Source: Lachnospiraceae bacterium (GTDB lineage: Bacteria > Bacillota > Clostridia > Lachnospirales > Lachnospiraceae). Taken from it: DNA of 64,000 nt. Positions 52,905 through 60,152 of this stretch are shown piece after piece (the stretch's first letter is position 1; every line of letters starts with the position of its first letter). The DNA lies in assembly GCA_022845955.1 (NCBI GenBank), contig AP025576.1:3100001-3164000 (forward strand). The letters run 5' to 3'. The notes below the pieces were generated by a model. It did no database searches. It was given only the letters and a program-made list of their open reading frames with translations, and was not told the origin of the DNA. The position numbers and the translations under genes were made by a program.

Positions 52905-53315
52905 CGAGAGCTGAAACAGCGGACGGCTTTGTATTTGGAACGCCTGTATCTTACGGGCATCCTGGCGGATGTATTCAATCAGTGCTTGACCGGATGTTTT
53001 ACGCCCGGACAGATTTATTTGAACATAAGCCGGAAGCCGCAGTTGCGTCGGCCCGAAGGGGCGGGACGACGGCAGCATTGGAGGCGCTGAACAAATATCT
53101 GACGATTGCACAGATGGCCGTACCTGGTTCTACTTATTGGAACATGGTTCACGGCACGACACCGGAAGAGGTGCGTCAGAATTTAGGGGATGCAGACCAT
53201 GAGAAATCTCGGAAGAAATATCGCGTGGCTTCTAAAATGTATTGAGCTTGGCAAGGCAGATCATGTAGAGCTGCCACAGGCGGAAAGAACCTATACGACG
53301 AATTTTATCAGATAA
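52905..53315 (+). pseudogene. NAD(P)H-dependent flavodoxin-like oxidoreductase, truncated and frameshifted
   Basis: The N-terminal third is missing. Reading starts ADGFVFGTPVSYGHPGG, continues SVLDRMFYARTDLFEHKP, RRGGTTAALEALNKY and STYWNMVHG. Near 53200 the frame shifts; the original end MRNLGRNIAWLLKCIELGKA and RTYTTNFIR-stop is intact in the other frame. It is a flavin reductase of the NADPH-dependent FMN reductase group. Confidence 0.75.
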
Positions 53316-53402
53316 ATTCGTGGATGGGAAGAAGTAGTATCATAGGTAAATCTGTAACAAAGTAGTTGAGAAGCAACGAGCCTGCAATAGGAGGTGAAAG
53401 CC

Positions 53403-54920
53403 ATGTTAAAACAAATATTAGCTTTTTTTCTTACCGCTACTATGGTAATAACATTAACTGCTTGTGATGTAAATTCTTATGGGCAGTCTGCAAACTCTGA
53501 CGAATCATTTTCAGAAGCGGAATTTTATGACAGTCAAGATAAGACGGAGGGGGAAATCATCAGTGACCAATTTGAGACAGAGGAGGAGCGTAAAGTGTTA
53601 ACAGTTTATTTCTCCTGTTCAGGTACTACGGAGCAATTAGCACAGTATGTGTCTGCTATTTTAGGGGCGGATCTGTATAAAATTACACCAGAAGAACCTT
53701 ATAGTGAACAAGACCTGGCTTATTATACAAATGGACGGGCAGACAAAGAGCAAGCCGATGCTTCCATACGGCCTGCAATTTCCGGCAGCGTTGAAAATAT
53801 GGGGCAATATGATATTGTGCTGATTGGCTATCCGATTTGGCATGGGCAGGCTCCGAGAATTATTAGTACCTTTTTGGAAAGCTATGATTTTTCGGGGAAA
53901 ATGATTGTTCCATTCTGCACTTCCCATAGCAGTGGAATTGGTACCAGCGATACGGATCTGCACAATTTGGCTGAGACGGCAAACTGGCTGGCCGGACAAA
54001 GGTTTTCAGGAGATACTACGAAAGGCGAGATTGCAGAGTGGATTGACGATATTGAACTGCTTCAGAAAGAAGGTATGGTTTCACACGTCCGGAAGTTTGA
54101 TTTTGAGAGCCAAACAGTGATGTTAAACAGTGGTTATGAGATGCCGATTAATGGTTTGGGGACATATAGCCTTCACGGTGACGAGTGTATTGATTCTGTA
54201 AAATCTGCTTTGTCAAATGGCGTGCGACTTATTGATACTGCGTCTGTTTACGGAAATGAGGAGGAAGTCGGCCAGGCTGTCCGGGAGGCAATCGATGAAG
54301 GAATCATCAGGCGTGAGGATATTTTTGTTACCACAAAAATCTATCCGGGCAGTGAGATGGAAAACCCGGAGCAGTCTGTTCAGTCGTGTTTGGATCGGCT
54401 GAACATTGATTATGTGGATATGATGCTCTTACATCATCCTGACGGCAATGATGTAAAGGCATATAAAGCGATGGAGCAGTTTGTGAAGGACGGGAAAATC
54501 CGATCTATTGGATTATCCAACTGGTATGTAGAAGAACTGACGGAATTTCTGCCACAGGTTGATACGGTGCCGGCGCTAGTTCAGAATGAAATCCATCCCT
54601 ATTATCAGGAGAATGATGTAATCCCATTCATTCAGGATTTGGGTATTGTGGTGCAGGGCTGGTATCCACTTGGTGGCAGAGGACATACAACGGAATTACT
54701 TGGCGATGAGGTGATAACTCAAATTGCAGAAGTACATGGAAAATCTTCGGCACAGGTAATACTGCGTTGGAACCTGCAGAAAGGCGTAGTGGTTATTCCA
54801 GGTTCCAGCAATCCGGATCATATTCGTGAGAATACAGAATTATTTGATTTTGAACTGTCGGAGGATGAGATGAATCAAATGAATGCGCTGGATCGTGGTG
54901 AAAAGCATGATTGGTATTGA
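53403..54920 (+). CDS. flavodoxin-aldo/keto reductase fusion lipoprotein
   Basis: 505 residues. A lipoprotein signal MLKQILAFFLTATMVITL ends at the lipobox LTAC with Cys21. A linker rich in Ser/Glu/Asp leads to a flavodoxin-like domain (about 63-215: VYFSCSGTTEQLAQYV, YPIWHGQAPRII). The remainder (about 238-505) is a complete aldo/keto reductase with the tetrad Asp278, Tyr283, Lys312 and His344. ATG 53403 follows TAGGAGGT. The export signal on a nicotinamide-type enzyme is unexpected. Confidence 0.88.
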   Translation: MLKQILAFFLTATMVITLTACDVNSYGQSANSDESFSEAEFYDSQDKTEGEIISDQFETEEERKVLTVYFSCSGTTEQLAQYVSAILGADLYKITPEEPYSEQDLAYYTNGRADKEQADASIRPAISGSVENMGQYDIVLIGYPIWHGQAPRIISTFLESYDFSGKMIVPFCTSHSSGIGTSDTDLHNLAETANWLAGQRFSGDTTKGEIAEWIDDIELLQKEGMVSHVRKFDFESQTVMLNSGYEMPINGLGTYSLHGDECIDSVKSALSNGVRLIDTASVYGNEEEVGQAVREAIDEGIIRREDIFVTTKIYPGSEMENPEQSVQSCLDRLNIDYVDMMLLHHPDGNDVKAYKAMEQFVKDGKIRSIGLSNWYVEELTEFLPQVDTVPALVQNEIHPYYQENDVIPFIQDLGIVVQGWYPLGGRGHTTELLGDEVITQIAEVHGKSSAQVILRWNLQKGVVVIPGSSNPDHIRENTELFDFELSEDEMNQMNALDRGEKHDWY

Positions 54921-55043
54921 AACAGTAAATGGAATATAATACCTACTTTTTATATTTCGCAAGCCAACTTGCCATCCGGACCTTCTTTTTCGGTATGAAT
55001 TTTTTCTGTTCCGGCGGCAATGGCAGTCTCATAAAGTTGCTTT

Positions 55044-55160
55044 AATAACGGAGCAGCAGGAGGGATGGGAATTGCGGCAGCAAAGAAATTCGCAGAATAG
55101 GGTGCAGCAGTAGTGCTTTCCAAAGAGGATGTATGGAACATGCTGATCCAGGCAATATGA
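55044..55160 (+). pseudogene. short-chain dehydrogenase N-terminal fragment
   Basis: 39 codons. NNGAAGGMGIAAAKKFAE is the glycine-rich NAD(P) motif of a short-chain dehydrogenase, followed by TAG where GAG (Glu) is expected, then GAAVVLS and an unrelated tail to TGA. The rest of the gene is absent. An open frame on the opposite strand here is its shadow. Confidence 0.55.
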
Positions 55161-55178
55161 CGGAAAGGTGGTATTTCT

Positions 55179-56273
55179 ATGAAATATCGGAAATTATCTC
55201 ACGGAGAGGAACAAATAAGCATTATCGGTATGGGTGCTTCTGTAATCGGTGAACAGCCTGATAAGAAGATTATCGAAATGGTACAGTTTGCATTGGATGC
55301 GGGAATCAATTATTTTGACTTGGCCGGCGGACACGCAAGTATTTTTCCGGCATATGGGAGAGCCTTAGAGGGGCGAAGAAAAGAGGCCATGCTGCAAGTG
55401 CATTTTGGGGCAAACTATGTAACCGGCGAATATGGATGGACAACCAATCTGAGTACGGTCAAAAAATCCATTGACTGGCAGCTTAAAAATCTGAGAACAG
55501 ATTATATTGATTTTGGATTTATCCATTGTCTTGATGAAGAGACGGACCTGATTACTTATGAAAGGAACGGTGTGCTTAGATTTATCATGGACTTAAAGGC
55601 ACAGGGAGTAGTAAAGCATATCGGTCTTTCAACCCACGCTCCGGAACTTGCAAACAGGGTGCTGGACAAGAATATTCTCGATATGCTGATGTTTTCCATC
55701 AATCCAATGTATGATTATGGGCAGGGAGACTTCGCAATCGGAAGCGATGGTGAAAGGCAGAAGCTTTACGGGCGATGCGAAAAGGAGGGAGTTGGCATAT
55801 CTGTTATGAAACCATTTAATGCGGGGCAGCTCCTGGATGCAAAAAAATCCCCCTTCCATCAGGCGTTGACTACAGCACAGTGTATCCAGTATGCACTTGA
55901 TAAACCGGGCGTTTTGACTGTATTGGGCGGTCCAGGTAATGTAAAGCAGCTGAAAGAAATTCTTTCTTACTTAGATGCATCGGAGGAAGAACGCGACTAT
56001 TCTATCATTAGTACGCTTACACCCGATGAGTCAGTTGGAAAATGTGTTTATTGTAAGCATTGTCACCCGTGTCCTGCAGGTCTTGACATCGGACTTATCA
56101 ATAAATATTATGACTTGGCGCTGTTAGGAGACACCTTGGCAAAGGAACATTATTTGACATTAGAAAAGACAGCATCTGACTGTATAGCCTGCGGACACTG
56201 CAATAAAAGATGCCCTTTTAAGGTACTACAGATGGAACAAATGGAAGAAATCAGGAAATACTTCGGGAAATAA
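55179..56273 (+). CDS. aldo/keto reductase with C-terminal ferredoxin-like domain
   Basis: 364 residues. An aldo/keto reductase barrel (YFDLAGGHASIFPAYG, FGFIHCLDEETD, GLSTHAPELA) is followed by a dicluster domain: Cys289, 292, 295, 298 and Cys335, 338, 341, 345, each ending in Cys-Pro-type spacing for a 4Fe-4S cluster. This is the anaerobe-type Fe-S AKR group. It may share a pathway with the upstream exported fusion. Ribosome site AAAGGTGG. Confidence 0.92.
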   Translation: MKYRKLSHGEEQISIIGMGASVIGEQPDKKIIEMVQFALDAGINYFDLAGGHASIFPAYGRALEGRRKEAMLQVHFGANYVTGEYGWTTNLSTVKKSIDWQLKNLRTDYIDFGFIHCLDEETDLITYERNGVLRFIMDLKAQGVVKHIGLSTHAPELANRVLDKNILDMLMFSINPMYDYGQGDFAIGSDGERQKLYGRCEKEGVGISVMKPFNAGQLLDAKKSPFHQALTTAQCIQYALDKPGVLTVLGGPGNVKQLKEILSYLDASEEERDYSIISTLTPDESVGKCVYCKHCHPCPAGLDIGLINKYYDLALLGDTLAKEHYLTLEKTASDCIACGHCNKRCPFKVLQMEQMEEIRKYFGK

Positions 56274-56414
56274 GTTGATATAATTATAAGAAAATGTAAG
56301 TCCGAAAATGATCATACCGGGGAATTTGGGATAACGGTGGACAAGGTATCATCGGACAGCTACTTGGCCGGGAACAGATTTACAGTGCTGTTCGGAAATT
56401 GATAAGGAGTAAAA

Positions 56415-57032
56415 ATGATAGAGAATATATCCTGGGTATTTTTCGACATTGGTTCAACGATTATCAACGAACAATTTGCATATGAGCATAGATTTAAAGA
56501 AATTGCCGAAGCTGCAAATATATCTTATTATAAAGTGTATCAAATGGTGATTAATTACTATAAGCAAAATAAAAAAGGTGATTTAGAAGTTGCCAGGGCA
56601 TTAGATGTTACCCTATCAAAATGGCATAGTGAAGACGAAGTGTTATATGAAAATGCCTCCCAATGTTTGGAAATAATAAAGAAAAAATATAAGATTGGTA
56701 TTATTGCAAACCAACCATTTGGCACAGTAGAACGTTTAGAGAAACATGGGATATTACAGCACATTGATTTAGTGATTGCATCTACCGAAGAGGGAGTTGC
56801 AAAACCAGATAAGCGGATATTTGAAACGGCATTAGAACGTAGCGGATGTAAATCTGAAAACGCAATTATGATTGGAGATAGAATTGACAATGACATCGTT
56901 CCGGCAAAAAGTTTGGGTTTTCATACTATTTGGATAAAGCAGGGGTTTGGACAGTATTGGAAGGTGACATGTGAGCAAGAAAAACCTGATTATACGGTAA
57001 CCTGTTTATCGGATATAATTTTAATCCTTTAA
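56415..57032 (+). CDS. HAD family hydrolase
   Basis: 205 residues. Motif I is WVFFDIGSTI, again with Gly in place of the second Asp; IIANQP is motif II, the Lys of GVAKPDKRIF motif III and MIGDRIDNDI motif IV. AT-rich. Its stop is followed five bases later by CAACTTCCG, the same motif seen behind the HAD gene at 44626, so it may be another member of the cassette-like set. AAGGAG precedes the ATG. Confidence 0.87.
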   Translation: MIENISWVFFDIGSTIINEQFAYEHRFKEIAEAANISYYKVYQMVINYYKQNKKGDLEVARALDVTLSKWHSEDEVLYENASQCLEIIKKKYKIGIIANQPFGTVERLEKHGILQHIDLVIASTEEGVAKPDKRIFETALERSGCKSENAIMIGDRIDNDIVPAKSLGFHTIWIKQGFGQYWKVTCEQEKPDYTVTCLSDIILIL

Positions 57033-57125
57033 AACAACTTCCGTTTCTTAAAGAGAAAGCATGATTATTTATTTCTTCTATACTTTTGCAATTGAATATT
57101 CGTCTTTCATCGTTTGCGGCCCATC

Positions 57126-57163
57126 AAGCAGTAAGTCTTTCCTAAAGATTTTCTGCTTTTTTT
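57126..57163 (+). terminator. terminator at the group II intron insertion point
   Basis: AAGCAG...TCTTT pairs with AAAGA...CTGCTT and is followed by seven T. The intron-like sequence begins within three bases of the T run. Confidence 0.8.
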
Positions 57164-57602
57164 ATGTGTGCGCCTGGCGGCGCACGTTTCTAACGGGTGT
57201 AAGCCCCGAATCCGCCCGGCAGTGGAAAGGATAGAGCCGAAGCCCAATAACTGCACGGAATCACGGGGGATAAATGCGGCAGATGGATGGAGAGAAAGAA
57301 ACGTGTGGTACCCAGGGAGGTCTGCAAGGAATGCTCTGAAAGGGGCAACCGCTGCTGGAAGGCAGCGCTGAACTTGCAGAAGTCAGCAGAGGCCATAGTA
57401 GCTGTTTTTTTTAGTGAAGGGCCGAATCAATAGGAGTCTTTAGTACGACTTGGAAAGGGGGAATGAGCGATGGGTGCAGAAAACACGGAAAGCCGCTCAC
57501 AAAGAGATAGCGCGGAACGCAAAGGGTATGTGAGAGCGCACCGCTCGTTCAACCGGATATGGAAGGTAAGGGACAGTGCGGAGCCAGATATCTTAAGTAA
57601 GA

Positions 57603-57862
57603 TACTCAAACTTCGCAGGAGCAAAATGGTCTTCCGCCCGCTGGCAGAGCGGTGTTCCCGGGACGGAAAAGGATATTCGCCAGTCCATCAGGCCGGACAT
57701 TCCGATGAGCCCGAAGGCGTCAAATGTGTCAGATGAGGCTGACACACTTGACCGGTCTCATCTCCATGGCCTGAGAGGATCTGGTGAACATTCCTTTTCC
57801 GTCCCGGGGACACCGCTCTGTCAGCGGGCGGAAGACCATTTTGCTCCTGCGAAGTTTGAGTA
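57603..57862. repeat. 260-bp foldback with 71-base arms
   Basis: Left arm 57603-57673 and right arm 57792-57862 are inverted copies with two differences, both of which still pair as G-U in RNA. The interior continues the fold: TTCGCCAG with CTGGTGAA, ATCAGGCC with GGCCTGAG, GATGAG with CTCATC and GTGTCAG with CTGACAC. The right arm runs into the start of the reverse transcriptase frame. The element interrupts or is part of the intron. Confidence 0.85.
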
Positions 57863-58107
57863 AGATACTGGATAAGGATAACCTGAACAGGGCTTACAAG
57901 AGAGTGAAGGCAAACAAAGGAGCGCCGGGAATAGATGGAATGACCATCGAAGAAGCGCTATCATGGCTGAAGGAACACAGCCACGAACTCGTAGAGAGAA
58001 TCAGGAAAGGGAAATACGGCCCATCTCCTGTAGGGGGGGAAATCCCGAAGATGGAAGGTGGATTAACGGTATACACACTTTTACATACCGTTAAAACCAG
58101 TATTTAA
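57841..58107 (+). pseudogene. group II intron reverse transcriptase, N-terminal fragment
   Basis: LLRSLSKILDKDNLNRAYKR followed by ANKGAPGIDGMTIEEAL, HELVERIRKGKYGPSPV and GEIPKMEGG matches the N-terminus of LtrA-type proteins; after EGG the similarity ends and a TAA follows at 58105-58107. The finger and palm domains with the catalytic YADD box are missing. Confidence 0.8.
58063..58094 (+). terminator. perfect hairpin at the end of the RT fragment
   Basis: TTAACGGTAT (58063-58072) pairs exactly with ATACCGTTAA (58085-58094). No T run follows. It lies at the point where reverse transcriptase similarity is lost and may mark a deletion junction. Confidence 0.4.
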
Positions 58108-58142
58108 GCTGTGTGGCAGGGTAGGGTTACATTTTATAGACC

Positions 58143-58300
58143 GAACCCACGAGCAACCTTGACAGCCTCAACGAAGCGGTGAACCTGAAATCTCTTTCAA
58201 AAAACGTCAGGATAAAACTGTGGTTCTGGTTTCCCACAGACAGTCCACCATGCGTTTAGCCGATGTTGTTTATTCCGTGGAACAGGGGAGGGTGAGTTGA
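58143..58300 (+). pseudogene. C-terminal remnant of an ABC exporter ATPase
   Basis: EPTSNLDSLNEAVNLKSLSK follows the end of a Walker B motif and D loop; a frameshift at a run of six A (58199-58204) leads to DKTVVLVSHRQSTMRLADVV (H loop) and YSVEQGRVS-stop. All upstream domains are missing. Confidence 0.7.
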
Positions 58301-58372
58301 TGAGAATAAAAAAGACTGTTGTTTTTGGTAACAGGCGGCATTTGCCTGGTGCTTGGAAGTGTGGGTATACCA
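58300..58372 (+). pseudogene. DUF454 (YbaN-like) N-terminal remnant
   Basis: MRIKKTVVF in one frame and, after a shift, VTGGICLVLGSVGIP in another: the first helix of DUF454 membrane proteins. The rest is lost. The ATG overlaps the ABC stop codon, so the two were once coupled. Confidence 0.5.
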
Positions 58373-58618
58373 CCTTGTTTATTTCCTGGCGGGGGTGAAA
58401 ACAATCCGGGAAAATCAGGAAAGCGAAGCGGCCCTGTAAAGGCAGCCGCTTCCTGGAAACCGTAGCTATTTACCGGTAAGTTACGATTCATGAAACCTTC
58501 ATAATATCTTAAGCTTTCCTTATATGGACAACGAATACGGCATATGCTATGATTAACTGCATGGGATTTGTTTGCTGTGGCCCGGAAAAGGCCGGAAACG
58601 TTTACAAAGGAAGCAGTT
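58373..58618. other. intergenic region before the SH3-domain gene
   Basis: No gene seen. GAAGCGGC (58432-58439) and GCCGCTTC (58445-58452) form a short stem. A promoter lies at 58525-58553. Confidence 0.5.
58525..58553 (+). promoter_or_regulatory. promoter of the SH3-domain protein gene
   Basis: TGGACA (58525-58530), 17 bases, TATGAT (58548-58553), 66 bases before the start. Confidence 0.55.
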
Positions 58619-59725
58619 ATGGATGATAAAAAAAGAACATCAGGAAATCATAGAAGAAAAAAGAAAAAACACAGTTATGGGGCAGCGATGTACCCGACCC
58701 TTGCCGTGAGATGGATTAAGAAAAATAAGACAATGTCCATAGCCCTGGCGGCGCTGTTGATAGTGGTGGCAGGTACCGGTATTCTGGTAGGCTGGGGAAT
58801 GGGAAAAGGCAGGACGCAAAAGACGGCGGGGGAAACACAGGAAGCTATGGCAGGTTCGGTTACACCTGCGGAGGAAACGGGAGAGCAGCAGGAGAGCGCT
58901 GCGGCCCCTTTGCTGGAAAATGAATACCCGGAGGTCAATGAGCTGATTACCAAGTACCATCAGGCGCTGCAGTCGGATGATATGGAAACCATAAAGACAC
59001 TGTTGGATTATGCGGAGGACAAGGAACTGCTTCGTATGCAGGAGAACGGTTCTCATATTGAATCCTATAACAATATTGTTTGTTATACCAAACCGGGCCT
59101 GGATGCGGACAGCTATGTGGTATATGCCTGTTATGATGTGAAGTTCATCGGATTTGATACCCTGGTGCCCGGGCTGACCCCGTTTTATGTCAGCCGCGAG
59201 GACGACGGGACGTATTATATCCGGGACTGGGAGCATAACCCGGAAGAGGCGGCCTATGCCAATGAGGTGACTGCACAGGAGGATGTGGCGGCTCTGTATG
59301 AGCGCATTAAGAATGAATCTGCACAGATACTGGAAGGAGATGAAGCCCTTTCCCAATATCTGTCCAGCTATCTTAACGATATGATGGTAGCGGTTGGAGA
59401 AGCGCTGAAGGAGCAGGAGAACACGCCGAAAACCACGGAGGTACCTGCAGAAAGTACGGCATCTGCGGAAAGTGAAAGCCAACAGGCACAGGAGCCTTCC
59501 CAGCCTTCACAGCCCGCCCCTGTTGCGGCAAAGGTCCCCAACAGTGGGGAATTCACGGTATCGGAAACCGTAAATGTCAGAAAGAGCGCGAATGAGAATT
59601 CGGAAAGAATCGGTGTCTGCTATTCCGGTGAAAAGCTGGAAATACTCATGAAACAGGCAGACGGCTGGACCAGGGTCAAGTTCAACGGCCAGACAGGGTA
59701 TGTGAAATCAGATGTTTTGAAATAA
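58619..59725 (+). CDS. membrane-anchored SH3 domain protein
   Basis: 368 residues. A very basic N-terminus (GNHRRKKKKH) precedes one transmembrane helix at about 40-62, so the rest is outside the cell. A middle domain (about 95-260) resembles lumenal repeat-free NTF2-like folds (YHQALQSDDMETIKTLLDYA) but is not assigned. A Ser/Glu/Gln/Pro linker leads to a C-terminal bacterial SH3 domain (VSETVNVRKSANENSERIG, GWTRVKFNGQTGYVKSDVL), which usually binds cell wall. ATG 58619 follows AAAGGA. Confidence 0.85.
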   Translation: MDDKKRTSGNHRRKKKKHSYGAAMYPTLAVRWIKKNKTMSIALAALLIVVAGTGILVGWGMGKGRTQKTAGETQEAMAGSVTPAEETGEQQESAAAPLLENEYPEVNELITKYHQALQSDDMETIKTLLDYAEDKELLRMQENGSHIESYNNIVCYTKPGLDADSYVVYACYDVKFIGFDTLVPGLTPFYVSREDDGTYYIRDWEHNPEEAAYANEVTAQEDVAALYERIKNESAQILEGDEALSQYLSSYLNDMMVAVGEALKEQENTPKTTEVPAESTASAESESQQAQEPSQPSQPAPVAAKVPNSGEFTVSETVNVRKSANENSERIGVCYSGEKLEILMKQADGWTRVKFNGQTGYVKSDVLK

Positions 59726-59766
59726 TAACGTAACAGTTACCTGATAGAAGGATAAAAAACGGAAAA

Positions 59767-59800
59767 AGGAACCGCATGTCAGCGATGACATGCGGTTCCT
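59767..59800 (-). terminator. terminator between convergent SH3 and GlsB-like genes
   Basis: A 14-bp perfect stem AGGAACCGCATGTC with GACATGCGGTTCCT. On the minus strand it is followed by TTTTTCCGTTTTTT, so it terminates the GlsB-like gene and probably works in both directions. Confidence 0.85.
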
Positions 59801-59830
59801 CTGCGTTACTTATCAAGATAATCGTGCTTC

Positions 59831-60076
59831 TCAGCTCCGGCCGAATAACTTCTTGCCGATAAAAATAAAAAGACATGCGCCGATTACGGAAACAATCAGG
59901 TTTGCAAAGAAACCGCTGGCATAAAAACCGACCAGACGGAACAGAAAGCTTCCGATCATTCCGCCCACAATTCCCGTAACGATGTTGCGCAGGGTACCGC
60001 CCTGTGTATTCATAATTTTACTGGCAATCCAGCCGGCGATAGCACCATATACAATAGATAAAATGAAAGATAACAT
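59831..60076 (-). CDS. GlsB/YeaQ/YmgE family membrane protein
   Basis: 81 residues with three glycine-rich helices: FILSIVYGAIAGWIASKIM, NIVTGIVGGMIGSFLFRLVG and FANLIVSVIGACLFIFIGKK. The family is often stress-induced, with unknown biochemistry. Minus-strand AAAGGAGG precedes ATG 60076. It is a single-gene unit with its own terminator. Confidence 0.92.
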   Translation of the reverse strand: MLSFILSIVYGAIAGWIASKIMNTQGGTLRNIVTGIVGGMIGSFLFRLVGFYASGFFANLIVSVIGACLFIFIGKKLFGRS

Positions 60077-60152
60077 TTACAGGCCTCCTTTATCGTGTGT
60101 CTGTTACTATCATATACATTTCCGTAAGAAAAAGCAATATAGATTCACGAAA

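Larger units (their letters stand above)
57166..58107 (+). mobile_element. truncated group II intron
   Basis: Begins GTGTGCGCCTGGCGGCGCAC right after a terminator, as bacterial class C introns do, and continues with AACGGGTGTAAGCCCCGAAT and CCGCCCGGCAGTGG, typical domain I sequence. The reverse transcriptase frame starts in its right part but stops after its N-terminal 80 residues or so. Neither the catalytic YADD region, nor maturase, nor a domain V/VI 3' end is present, so it cannot splice or move. Confidence 0.75.

Noticed and set aside
54950..55141. Minus-strand frame of 63 codons
   Set aside because: The plus strand encodes a recognisable short-chain dehydrogenase fragment here, so this is a shadow.
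57470..57736. 88-codon frame inside the intron as a protein gene
   Set aside because: It runs through domain I-like RNA sequence and the foldback arm; no family is recognised and it has no stable composition.
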